Shown one piece after another: positions 22,559 through 30,574 of a DNA stretch of 54,768 nucleotides. The translations under genes and the position numbers were made by a program. Source of the stretch: a virus. The notes beneath the pieces were generated by a model. That model was not told the DNA's origin. It saw only the letters and a list, made by a program, of their open reading frames with translations, and did no database searches. Positions within the stretch are counted from its first letter, which is position 1. Each line of letters begins with the position of its first letter. The stretch spans positions 1 to 54,768 of IMG/VR virus record IMGVR_UViG_3300033143_005875; one strand, given 5' to 3'.

Positions 22559-24033
22559 CAGTACTCACCTCCAGGTGCCGCCCGCTGCTTCCCCCGTTCG
22601 TGCGTCGCGAAATCACCCGTCGCCCTGTCCAGGTTCCCCGCCGCCGCACCCAGTCGCTCCGCCACGTCGTCCAGATCGTCCTTCGTCATCTGCGGCCCAC
22701 CCGCCGCCGTGGTTCCGCCAGCCGCTCCCAGCACGATGTCAGCCAGGTTCAGTCCGCTCACACCCGACGGCACGTACTTGAGGTGCTCGACATAGGCCAT
22801 GGCCCCCCGGATTGTCGCAGCCCCTCCGCCGATATGGCGCACGGCTTCGCCTGCCAGCCGTCGCACGAACCGCGTGCCCATCAGCTTGCCGCTTTCGATG
22901 TCGCTTTTCATCGCTGCGTCGAAGGCCGCGCTCGCTGTCAATTCGCCCCCGCCGAGCGCCCGCTCTCTGGTAACCTGGAGCCCCTGCTTCGCTTCCCACT
23001 CCTCCAGCCACGCCCTGTTCCGCGGGTCACTCTTCCATATCGCCATCAACTGCGCCGCCGCGTCCTCCGGCCCGCCCGTCAGCGCCTGCGCGCCGCGCAA
23101 CTCCGTCGCCAGGCTCTCGATATCGCCCGCCGTGCCGAGGATCCCCCTGTAGCCCATCATCGCCTCGATCCGGCCACCCATCCACGTCTGAAGCCGCTTG
23201 TCACTCAGCCCCATCCCCTCGATCTTCCGCGCCGCACCCACCAGCCCCATCCCCCCCATCCCCTTCTTCATCATGACCTTCTGGAACGCCCTGATCCGCG
23301 TGCCCGCACCCAGCGCCTTCGCCATCGGATCCGTCCCCTCCACCTGCCACGCCACCATCGCGACCGCCGCCATCACCTCCTCGTCCGACATCTGCAACTG
23401 CGCGCCCAGCGGCGCCGCCCGCGCCGCGCCAGCGGAGATCCCGAGCAAGTCCGCCGGGCTCCGCCCGCTTGCCGTCAGCAGCTTGTTCAGGATGTCCTTG
23501 TGCGTCCCCGCCTCTCCGCGGCCCATTCCGCTCTGGATCGTCTGCACCGCCGTCGCCAACTGCGCGGGGTCCTTCACTGCAGGGTACAGACCCGCGTACA
23601 GCCCCCGCTTCCCCCCGATTCCCGCCGATTCCAGTGTGAATTGCAACGCGTACGCCTGCTCGTCAGGCATCCGCAGGCGCGACGCCTCTGCCGCACCAAC
23701 CATCTGCTGATAGTGCGCGGGGCTCGTCGCGAGCTGCGCCAGCGCGCCCTTCGACTCGATCGTGCCCCTGATCCCGCCCGCAGCCGCCTCCCGCTCCTCG
23801 CGCATCGTCCGCAGCGCCTTCGTGACCCCAGCGATCACCGCCCCTACCGTGGCGAACTGCATCACCATCCCCGTCAGCTCTGTGGTGATGCCCTTGCTCG
23901 CGCGCTTCCCAGCGCCCTGCATCTTCGTGAGCTTCCCCTCGAGCTCCGCCACCTTCACGCCGAGGTCGGCCGTCGCCTTCATCGCACCACCCGAGTCGCC
24001 AGCCCACTCGATCAGGTTCTTGCTCTTCGCCAT
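22558..24033 (-). CDS. Tape measure protein
   Basis: This 491-residue, Ala-rich, helical protein has a central hydrophobic segment near 55-70 (TGMVMQFATVGAVIAGVTKA) and an N-terminal coiled region (VKVAELEGKLTKMQGAGKRA). It follows the G/GT chaperone genes, as in lambda. At about 0.15 nm per residue it predicts a short tail near 70-75 nm. There is no lysozyme or peptidase motif. Start ATG 24033. Confidence 0.8.
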   Translation of the reverse strand: MAKSKNLIEWAGDSGGAMKATADLGVKVAELEGKLTKMQGAGKRASKGITTELTGMVMQFATVGAVIAGVTKALRTMREEREAAAGGIRGTIESKGALAQLATSPAHYQQMVGAAEASRLRMPDEQAYALQFTLESAGIGGKRGLYAGLYPAVKDPAQLATAVQTIQSGMGRGEAGTHKDILNKLLTASGRSPADLLGISAGAARAAPLGAQLQMSDEEVMAAVAMVAWQVEGTDPMAKALGAGTRIRAFQKVMMKKGMGGMGLVGAARKIEGMGLSDKRLQTWMGGRIEAMMGYRGILGTAGDIESLATELRGAQALTGGPEDAAAQLMAIWKSDPRNRAWLEEWEAKQGLQVTRERALGGGELTASAAFDAAMKSDIESGKLMGTRFVRRLAGEAVRHIGGGAATIRGAMAYVEHLKYVPSGVSGLNLADIVLGAAGGTTAAGGPQMTKDDLDDVAERLGAAAGNLDRATGDFATHERGKQRAAPGGEY

Positions 24034-24037
24034 CCCA

Positions 24038-24235
24038 TTACCCTCGCATCAACAGCCCAGCCAGGACCGCCGCAGCCTCCTCCATCCGCTCCGCCGCACG
24101 CGCCACCCGCTCGTCTGGCTCGAGCGTCTCCATCTGCCACCACAAGTCTGCATACGTCGGCTGATAGCCACTTAGCCGCCCGCGCCGCCAGCTCTCGAAC
24201 TGGAGCCATCGTCTGTGGCGGGGGCGGCGTCCGCG
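24038..24235 (-). CDS. Tail assembly chaperone T extension (-1 frame)
   Basis: This frame has no start of its own. It encodes 65 residues (LQFESWRRGRLSGYQPTYAD onward) with clear protein character, ending just before the tape measure gene. It would be reached by -1 slippage on the heptamer at 24235-24241, giving a GT fusion of about 305 residues. The order G, T, tape measure and the relative frame are exactly those of lambda gpG/gpGT. Confidence 0.8.
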   Translation of the reverse strand, partial: RGRRPRHRRWLQFESWRRGRLSGYQPTYADLWWQMETLEPDERVARAAERMEEAAAVLAGLLMRG

Positions 24236-24954
24236 TTTCCCTGCACCTCGCTCGCTACCGCCAGGCGCGTCGGCATGTCGATCGCCGCCTGGAGCACCCG
24301 ATCCGCCGCATGCGTGTCCACCAGCTTCAGGTGGCTCGCCGCCCACCCCACCGCGTCCACGTGATAGTTCACCGCCAGCGCGCCCACCGCGACGTCCATC
24401 CACTCCTCCGGCACGTACGACAGCGGCTTGTCCGCCCGCGACAGCTCCGCCATCAGGTCGAAGAACTCGCCCACCCGCCCGCTCCACGCCCCGTGCGCCG
24501 TCACCTCGCCGCGCACCCACCCCCCGTCAGGCCCCAACTGCATCGCCTGCGGCAGGTTCGTCCCGCCCGCAGACGCCCGAGCGATGGGCACCAGCCACTT
24601 GTGCCCGTCCGCCAGCAGCGTCCAGTGCCCGTCCACCACCTCGGCACGCTCCAGGTCGCCGGGCCCGGGCGGAGACGCCACATAGTGCCCCACCCACAGC
24701 CCCTCGCGGCCCTGCGCCGCCGTCCACTCCATCGCCAGGCCCTCCGGCACCGCGTCCGCCGCGTAGCAGCCCAGCACGGGCTCCTCGGCGTCCGGCCGCA
24801 GCGGCCGCAGCAGGCACCCCTGCCCGCCAGGCCCCGCCTCCGTCGGCCGCTTGTCCAGGTCCCGCCGCCCAATCACCTCCGCCAGACCCAGCTCCGCCAG
24901 ATCCGACTTCGCCACCCCCTGCCTGCCCGCTACAAACCACACCAATCCCGCCAT
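24172..24954 (-). CDS. Tail assembly chaperone G-like protein
   Basis: This 260-residue protein in the zero frame lies between the major tail protein and tape measure genes. It has a mixed alpha/beta body (EFFDLMAELSRADKPLSYVP, EEWMDVAVGALAVNYHVDAV) and ends in a low-complexity tail made after the slippery site. It is longer than most G proteins (about 140-250 residues). By analogy it coats the tape measure during tail assembly. ATG 24954 has AGGAG at 8 bases. Confidence 0.72.
   Translation of the reverse strand: MAGLVWFVAGRQGVAKSDLAELGLAEVIGRRDLDKRPTEAGPGGQGCLLRPLRPDAEEPVLGCYAADAVPEGLAMEWTAAQGREGLWVGHYVASPPGPGDLERAEVVDGHWTLLADGHKWLVPIARASAGGTNLPQAMQLGPDGGWVRGEVTAHGAWSGRVGEFFDLMAELSRADKPLSYVPEEWMDVAVGALAVNYHVDAVGWAASHLKLVDTHAADRVLQAAIDMPTRLAVASEVQGNADAAPATDDGSSSRAGGAGG
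24235..24241 (-). promoter_or_regulatory. Programmed -1 frameshift heptamer
   Basis: On the minus strand the sequence reads CAG GGA AAC in the G frame, giving the slippery heptamer G-GGA-AAC (X-XXY-YYZ). It differs from the lambda site GGGAAAG only at the last base. It lies about 65 bases before the G stop, and slipping -1 opens the T frame. Confidence 0.82.
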
Positions 24955-24983
24955 CACCCGCTCTCCTTTCCGCCCCCGCTTTT

Positions 24984-25012
24984 ACTCGTGCTCGTGCTCA
25001 TGCTCGTGCTCG
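24984..25012. repeat. Junction repeat family A, locus 4
   Basis: Five GTGCTC-type units in the gap between the major tail protein and G-like genes, ending GTGCTCGATCTTCT as at locus 3. Confidence 0.85.
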
Positions 25013-25034
25013 ATCTTCTTTTCCCAACCCGCCT

Positions 25035-25967
25035 CTATGTGATCGCCGACGTCGTGTCCACGACGAGGATCGCGTTAGTGCCATCCCAAGTGGGCTGAAT
25101 CACCACCTCCGCCATGCTCACCGCCCCATGCGTCTGCGGAATGCTCCGCACCGCAAACCGGCCGTCGTTCACCGTGAACTTGATGTGCTCATTCGTCCCC
25201 GCCGCCACCCGCGTCCCACCCTCCTGCACCTTCCGTAGATACGCCACGCTGTCGCTCGCAGTCACCCCCTTGCCCACCAGGCCAATCTCCTCCAGGATCC
25301 CCGCGTCGCTCACCGTCACCGCGAGCTGCGGCACGCGCGTCATGATCGCCGCCAGGCGAGGGAACGGCTCGCCGCCGCCCGACAGCACCACCAGACCCAG
25401 CCCGAAGTCGATACGGATGCTCTGCACCCCGTCAACGTCCGACCCGTTCAGGTTTACCGGCCCGTGCACGAACGCCTCTGTGATCAGCGGCGTCCCCAGC
25501 ATCGTCTCCGTGTCCGCCAGCGTCACCGGATCGTTCGTCCCGTCCCACGTCGCCACCGCCTCGCACGCCAGCCGAGCCCCCCCGCTGTCCGCCGTCAGCG
25601 TCCGCGGCACCAGCAGCCCCTCGTTCATCGCCAGCAGCACGTGCGACGCGCCCGCCGCACGCGTCCCGCCCTCCTGTAGCTTGTGCAGCCAGCACTTCAG
25701 GATGGCGCTCGCATTGATCGCCAGCCCCACCGTCGCGAAGGTGTTCGACCCCTCCGCCAGCAGCGTCGCCACCTGCGTGGTCTCGAACCCAATCACGGGT
25801 CGGCACTCCGCGACCGCCGCATACTGCGGGTCCGGCAGCCCGTCGCCCGCCAGCAACATCTCCATCAGCCCAGGGTCGATGCCCAGCCCCGTGATCCCCG
25901 CGATCACCAGGTCGGTCGTCCTGTCCACCATCACGTGACTCAGCGTATATGCGTGTGTCAGCGCCAT
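25035..25967 (-). CDS. Probable major tail protein
   Basis: This 310-residue protein is built of an approximate internal duplication: WLHKLQEGGTRAAGASHVLL and YLRKVQEGGTRVAAGTNEHI, with VATWDGTND and PTWDGTNAI at the ends of the two halves. A beta-sandwich tube protein directly before the G/GT chaperones is expected to be the major tail subunit. Two linked copies would be unusual, since typical tube proteins have one domain of 150-250 residues. Start ATG 25967 after AGGACGGTGAG. Confidence 0.6.
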   Translation of the reverse strand: MALTHAYTLSHVMVDRTTDLVIAGITGLGIDPGLMEMLLAGDGLPDPQYAAVAECRPVIGFETTQVATLLAEGSNTFATVGLAINASAILKCWLHKLQEGGTRAAGASHVLLAMNEGLLVPRTLTADSGGARLACEAVATWDGTNDPVTLADTETMLGTPLITEAFVHGPVNLNGSDVDGVQSIRIDFGLGLVVLSGGGEPFPRLAAIMTRVPQLAVTVSDAGILEEIGLVGKGVTASDSVAYLRKVQEGGTRVAAGTNEHIKFTVNDGRFAVRSIPQTHGAVSMAEVVIQPTWDGTNAILVVDTTSAIT

Positions 25968-25983
25968 CTCACCGTCCTCCTTG

Positions 25984-26499
25984 CTACCGTATCCGCTTCC
26001 GCCGCGTATGTGCCCGCATCTCCCGCGCCATCGTCTGATCGAATGCCTTTTGCCCCACCCGAGCCTGCTCGTCCATCTCCGTCTGCACCACCCGAGAGAA
26101 CTCATCGAACATGTCAGGCCCTGGAGCCTTGGTTCGCATAGACTGGTCAATGAAGAAGTGCTTCGGCGCGCGGAACTTGCCCAGCCCACGCACCACGTCC
26201 CGCTTCCTCGACCCCGTGACGCGCAGCCCCATCACGGCCAGCAGCGCCGTCCGCGAGGCACCGCTCCATTCCAGGTAGCGCGTGTGCCCCCACTTCCGAC
26301 CCTTCGCACGCTGATACTTCAGCGTCCGCGGCCTATACTTGTACCGCTGCTTCGCACGCTTCCCGAAGTGCCGAGGAGCGTGGTGCTTGTGCCAGTGCAG
26401 CGCCGCAGCACGCACGCCCGCCCTCACGGCACGATAGACCATCGCCGGCATCGCCTTCGGGTCAGCTCTGTATGTGATGATCACGCGAAACACGGTCAC
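25984..26499 (-). CDS. Neck/tail completion-type basic protein
   Basis: This 171-residue, very basic protein (RHFGKRAKQRYKYRPRTLKY, many Arg/Lys) has an N-terminal beta/alpha pattern (MTVFRVIITYRADPKAMPAM). It lies between the tail terminator-like gene and the major tail gene, where HK97 gp10-like or lambda gpZ-like completion proteins lie. GTG 26499 is the start; only AAAAGAGA precedes it. Identification is positional. Confidence 0.45.
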   Translation of the reverse strand: MTVFRVIITYRADPKAMPAMVYRAVRAGVRAAALHWHKHHAPRHFGKRAKQRYKYRPRTLKYQRAKGRKWGHTRYLEWSGASRTALLAVMGLRVTGSRKRDVVRGLGKFRAPKHFFIDQSMRTKAPGPDMFDEFSRVVQTEMDEQARVGQKAFDQTMAREMRAHTRRKRIR

Positions 26500-26531
26500 T
26501 CTCTTTTTTCTGCCCGCCGCCGATTTTTCTC

Positions 26532-26561
26532 TTGACGACTATCACCTATCCGTGCTAGAAT
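26532..26561 (+). promoter_or_regulatory. Promoter for the plus-strand ligase insert
   Basis: TTGACG (26532-26537), an 18-base spacer and TAGAAT (26556-26561) form a good sigma-70-type promoter. It is independent of the surrounding minus-strand structural operon and lies in the 87-base gap before the ligase ATG. Confidence 0.75.
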
Positions 26562-26586
26562 GGGCGCGCTACGAAAGGAGCACCCA

Positions 26587-27819
26587 ATGCCGCCCACCGC
26601 CGCCGCTGCCCTCCGAGAGCACAACTTCCGCTATCACTCGCTGAACTCGCCGACTATCTCCGACGCACAATACGACAGCCTGAAGGCTCAGGCCGTTGCC
26701 GATGGGCACACCCCCGCTACCGTGGGCGCCCCCCCGCCGCAAGACGTCCCCACCGTGCCCCACCGCGCCCCCATGCTCTCCCTGAATAGCACCACCGACC
26801 CCGACGCCCTCCGCGCCTGGCACGCGAGCACCCTGGCCATCCTGGACGTCCCCGCCGCAGAGTTCGTCGCATCCCCCAAGATCGACGGCCTCGCCGTCAG
26901 TATCCTCTACCGCCGCGGCGAGCTCGCTCAGGCCAGCACGCGCGGCGACGGCCACACGGGGCAGGACGTCACCGCTGCCGTCCGCACGATCCTCAGCGTT
27001 CCGCTCGGGCTCGATGCCTCGGTCGCACCCGTTCCCGACCTGCTCGAGGTTCGTGGCGAAGCCTACTTTGCCCCCGACGACTTCGATATCCTGAACGACC
27101 GCCGCAGGGAGGACGGCCTGCCCCCATTCGCCAACGCCCGCAACGCAGCCGCAGGCTCCGTCCGCCTCGCCGACCCCGACGAGGCCGCCGAACGCCCGCT
27201 CGCCTTCCTCGCATACGGCATCGGCCTCTGTGATGGCGTCTCCTGCCCCACATACGCCGCCCAGCTCTCCCTCCTCACCGCGCTCGGCTTCCCCCAAATG
27301 ATGCACCACGTCTGCCCCGACCTCCAGCGCGCCCTCGACTGCTGGGACGACCTCTCCGACCGCCGCGACGGCCTCCTCTTCGAGATCGACGGCATGGTGC
27401 TCGCAGCCAACCGCCTCGACCACCAGGCCACCCTCGGCTCGGGCACCACGGCCCCCCACTACGCAATCGCCATCAAGTTCGCGCCCGCCGCCACCGCCAC
27501 CGTGATCCGCGCCATTGACTTCTCTGTCTCCCGCACGGGGCGCATCACGCCCATCGCAGTGTTCGACCCCATCCGCGTCGCGGGGGCCACGCTCCGCCGC
27601 GCCTCCCTCTACAATCAGGCCAATATCGACTGGCTGGACATCCGCATCGGGGATGCCGTCACCATCGAGCGCTCCGGCGGCTGCACCCCCGTGGTGACCG
27701 CCGTCCTCCGCGAGCGCCGCACCGGCACGGAGATCCCCGCCCGCGTGCCCGACCGCTGCCCGGGCTGCGGCGCACCCGTCCACACCGTCAAGGGCTTCCA
27801 GGTCTGCTCCAACCCATAG
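26587..27819 (+). CDS. Truncated NAD-dependent DNA ligase
   Basis: This 410-residue protein matches bacterial LigA through the Ia, adenylation and OB domains: YHSLNSPTISDAQYDSLK, APMLSLNS, the nucleotidyl-transfer motif KIDGLAVS, TRGDGHTGQDVT, LEVRGE, FANARNAAAGS, AIAIKF and DIRIGD. It stops inside the zinc finger after three Cys (CPGCG, CSNP), so the fourth Cys and the HhH and BRCT domains are missing. In motif IV, IDGMVLAAN, the expected Lys (DGVVxK) is Ala. AAAGGAG precedes ATG 26587. It is encoded against the late operon and may have altered or no sealing activity. Confidence 0.88.
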   Translation: MPPTAAAALREHNFRYHSLNSPTISDAQYDSLKAQAVADGHTPATVGAPPPQDVPTVPHRAPMLSLNSTTDPDALRAWHASTLAILDVPAAEFVASPKIDGLAVSILYRRGELAQASTRGDGHTGQDVTAAVRTILSVPLGLDASVAPVPDLLEVRGEAYFAPDDFDILNDRRREDGLPPFANARNAAAGSVRLADPDEAAERPLAFLAYGIGLCDGVSCPTYAAQLSLLTALGFPQMMHHVCPDLQRALDCWDDLSDRRDGLLFEIDGMVLAANRLDHQATLGSGTTAPHYAIAIKFAPAATATVIRAIDFSVSRTGRITPIAVFDPIRVAGATLRRASLYNQANIDWLDIRIGDAVTIERSGGCTPVVTAVLRERRTGTEIPARVPDRCPGCGAPVHTVKGFQVCSNP

Positions 27820-27850
27820 GCACACCACTAGCCCGAGGAGAGCCACCCCC

Positions 27851-28060
27851 ATGCCCGCCACGCCGCGCAGCCCGCTCGAGGCCGCCCTGATCCGACACGG
27901 CATCTCCATCATCGCCCTGGCCACCCAGCTCCGCATCCAATACTCCTCCGTCTGGCGCGTCGTCGCGGGGAAATCCCTCATGACCCGCCCGCGCGCGGAA
28001 CGGTACGCCCGCGCCCTTCGCGACCTCGGCGTCAACGCTCTCTGGTCAGACATCCTCTGA
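27851..28060 (+). CDS. Small HTH (Cro/C1-type) DNA-binding protein
   Basis: This 69-residue protein has a helix-turn-helix at about residues 20-42 (ISIIALATQLRIQYSSVWRV), then AGKSLMTRPRAERYARALRD. It follows the ligase by 31 bases with GAGGAGAG upstream and shares its promoter. It may regulate its own operon or the late genes. It ends 9 bases from the converging tail gene. Confidence 0.68.
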   Translation: MPATPRSPLEAALIRHGISIIALATQLRIQYSSVWRVVAGKSLMTRPRAERYARALRDLGVNALWSDIL

Positions 28061-28069
28061 TCCCGCCTC

Positions 28070-28927
28070 TCATGGCCCCCACTGCGCCGCCAGCCGCACC
28101 GCATACCGCCGACCCCGCGCCGCATCCTCGAGCTTGCTGCTCTGCACCGGCGCGTCGATGTCCAGCGCCCGAAGTACCAGATACGTCCCTGGGCTCTCCG
28201 CCGCCTTCTCACGCATCTCGCTCAGCAACGCCCCGAGCTGGTTCGTGAACGCCAGCTCCGCGACGTTCGGATAGTCCTGCGCCACCGACGCCACCGCGTC
28301 CATCACCCAGATCTCGAGCTCACCCTCCTGGTGGATCGTCACGTCCATATCACTGTGCTCGATCCCGTCCTCCCCGTGCCACACCAGCGCCAAGGGATAG
28401 TCGCAGCTCGTCCACTCCTCGGGATCCCCCACACCCACGATCCGCACGTACTCGAGCGCAGCCGCCGCGTCCGCCGCGCCCGTCCACCCCTGCCACGCCT
28501 CGCACGCCGCGATCAGCGACTGCATCCGCACCAGCGGCAGGCTGATACACCCCGTCCCCGTCGCCGCCACACCGCTCGTGACATACACCCGCACCGGCAC
28601 CACCGATACCGATACCAGACCCGCCGCCACCGCGTACGCCTCGAACTCATACCACGTGTTGTCGTCCAGGCCCGCCTGCGCGATCTCCACCGTCGTCTCG
28701 CCAGCACCCACCGTCCCGCTCGAGCCCGTCGTCCAGCTCCCCTCCGTCAGCTTCCGATAGACCAGCAGGCACTGCTGCTCCGCCACAGCCGTCACCGTCG
28801 CCGTCACCGCGTCCCCATCCCCGTCGTTCACGACCGTCAGGCCCGTCGGAGCCGCGGGCGCGGCCGCGCCGATCGTCGTCCACCACCCACCTGTGCCGAT
28901 ACTGAGAATATCACCCGGGATAGGCAC
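28070..28927 (-). CDS. Tail terminator-like protein with N-terminal Fn3-like domain
   Basis: This 285-residue protein has a fibronectin III-like N-terminal half (PTGLTVVNDGDGDAVTATVT, WYEFEAYAVAAG) and a C-terminal half (from about residue 125, LPLVRMQSLIAACEAWQGWT, then GELEIWVMDAVA and YAVRLAAQWG) that looks like a gpU-type tail terminator. Such proteins cap the tail tube and join it to the head. Starting codon is GTG 28927, overlapping the upstream TAG. The fusion is uncommon and the call is by pattern. Confidence 0.5.
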   Translation of the reverse strand: MPIPGDILSIGTGGWWTTIGAAAPAAPTGLTVVNDGDGDAVTATVTAVAEQQCLLVYRKLTEGSWTTGSSGTVGAGETTVEIAQAGLDDNTWYEFEAYAVAAGLVSVSVVPVRVYVTSGVAATGTGCISLPLVRMQSLIAACEAWQGWTGAADAAAALEYVRIVGVGDPEEWTSCDYPLALVWHGEDGIEHSDMDVTIHQEGELEIWVMDAVASVAQDYPNVAELAFTNQLGALLSEMREKAAESPGTYLVLRALDIDAPVQSSKLEDAARGRRYAVRLAAQWGP

Positions 28928-30156
28928 TACAGAGGTGTCCTAAGACTGGACGTGATCGTGAACGTGCCGAGCACCGTCGTCCCGTCCGTGTCGTAAATCG
29001 TGACCGTGTCCCCCACACCCGCCATCTTGCACCAGGCCGACGCGTGCAGCCGCTTCACCACCGTCGCGAACGTCAGCGTGTTGCCCACCTCCCAGCCCGT
29101 GCTCGCCTTCAGCGCCGTCGCCGTGTCCGCCGCACTGTGCGTGCTGAACCCCACGGCCGTCGCCCAGTTGCCCTGATTCCCCTGGAGCTCCGCCGTGTCC
29201 GCCAGCACCGCGTCCACCACCCCGTCCACCGTCGCCAGCGCCGTCGCCGTCGCCACGTTCGCCGTCAGGAAGTCCAGCTTCGCCGCCCGCGCGTCCGTCC
29301 ACTGCACGCTGCTCAGCGCCGTCGCCGCCAGCGCCGCGTTGTCCGTGCCCCGCTGGTCCGTGCAGGTCGTCACCGTGTCGCAGAGTGTGACGCGCGCCAC
29401 CGTGTCTGCGGCGGCATCGAAGTAGGAGGCCGCGAGCAGCGTCCGCGCGTTGAACTCTGCGACGGTCGGCACGTCGAGGATCAGATCCTTGAGTGCGAGG
29501 TTGCCGTAGACCACGCTCGTGACGGCCGACCAGGTCTGCGTGATGTAGGTCGCCTTGGCATCCGTCCACGTCGCGTTGCTCAGCGCCGTCCCGGCGGGTG
29601 CCCGCGTCGAGATCGCCGCGTCGAGCCTGGCCAGCAGCGTGTCGATATCGAGGCCCCCCGCGTCGCTCACCGGCAGTCCGCCGGCCGCGTCCGCTGCCGC
29701 ATTGGGGATCGCCCCAGGCGTCACGTTGCCGCTCGCCCACTTCAGCACGTCCGCCGGCTCGATACGCACTCCCGCCGCGATCCAGACCTCCATCCGCGCG
29801 ACGATCGTATCCGCCGCGAGATCCTCCATCGCCTGGACGATGAAGACCTTGGCCGTGGCCGTGTTGTACACCGTCGCCAGGTTGCAGGACGCGACGTACA
29901 GGCTCTCGTCGGCGTCGCCGGCGTCCGTCTTCTCGGTGGCCGCCAGCTTCGGGGTCGTGCAGGCGCCCAGGCTCGTCTCCCACGCGCCGTCGTCCCAATC
30001 GAACGTGCCCATGTTGGCGCCGGCGCCGACCGAGGCGTCGAAGATGTAGAAGAACACGTTCACGCCCGCCGTGTGCTGGACGGCGAGCTGCTCCGTATCC
30101 GCGAGGGCGCACGTCGCCACCAGCAGGGCGAGGGCCACGGTCAGGATGCGCTTCAT
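28927..30156 (-). CDS. Secreted-type fibre or surface protein
   Basis: This 409-residue protein has a textbook Sec signal peptide: MKRILTVALALLVATCALAD with a likely cleavage after ALA. The body is Ala/Thr-rich and repetitive, with recurring modules (SNATWTDAKATYITQTWSAV, SSVQWTDARAAKLDFLTANV) like a beta-helical or stalk structure. ATG 30156 overlaps the upstream stop (ATGA). It is one of three adjacent genes with signal peptides. It might be displayed on the lysogen surface or be a fibre exported before assembly. Confidence 0.6.
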   Translation of the reverse strand: MKRILTVALALLVATCALADTEQLAVQHTAGVNVFFYIFDASVGAGANMGTFDWDDGAWETSLGACTTPKLAATEKTDAGDADESLYVASCNLATVYNTATAKVFIVQAMEDLAADTIVARMEVWIAAGVRIEPADVLKWASGNVTPGAIPNAAADAAGGLPVSDAGGLDIDTLLARLDAAISTRAPAGTALSNATWTDAKATYITQTWSAVTSVVYGNLALKDLILDVPTVAEFNARTLLAASYFDAAADTVARVTLCDTVTTCTDQRGTDNAALAATALSSVQWTDARAAKLDFLTANVATATALATVDGVVDAVLADTAELQGNQGNWATAVGFSTHSAADTATALKASTGWEVGNTLTFATVVKRLHASAWCKMAGVGDTVTIYDTDGTTVLGTFTITSSLRTPL

Positions 30157-30563
30157 TCGATTATCCCCTTCTTCTGGAGCAGCCACAGGCACAGCTTGCG
30201 CAGCACCTCTCTGTTGGTCACCGCGTCAGGCTGCGCGCGGCACCACGCCGCGATCTGCGTGCCCGCCATGAAGTCGGTGAACTCCTGCCGCTCGGGGTCA
30301 GGCTCGCCCGTCTCGGGGTCCGTGTGGTTGCGCAGCGTGAGGTTGTCGTTGGCGCGGGCGAAGTAGGGCGTGCCGCCGCCGCGCGAGAACTCCAGGCGGA
30401 GTGTCCGCGCGGGCGCGTCGAGCCTGAGCACGAGGGGCTTGCACTTGTCACTGGTGTAGCCCACGACGACGGGCGTCTTCAGCGGCTCCTCGGGGAAGTC
30501 CGCCTCCGCCGCGTAGCCCAGCCCGCAGGCCAGCATCACCACGAGCGTCAACACAGTCCTCAT
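30153..30563 (-). CDS. Small secreted-type protein
   Basis: This 136-residue protein begins MRTVLTLVVMLACGLGYAAE, a Sec signal peptide with a predicted cut near GYAA. The mature part has two or three Cys and a beta-rich middle (FSRGGGTPYFARANDNLTLR), and ends in helices. AGGAG precedes ATG 30563. The function is not recognised. The neighbours on both sides also carry signal peptides. Confidence 0.55.
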   Translation of the reverse strand: MRTVLTLVVMLACGLGYAAEADFPEEPLKTPVVVGYTSDKCKPLVLRLDAPARTLRLEFSRGGGTPYFARANDNLTLRNHTDPETGEPDPERQEFTDFMAGTQIAAWCRAQPDAVTNREVLRKLCLWLLQKKGIIE

Positions 30564-30574
30564 CACGATTCTCC

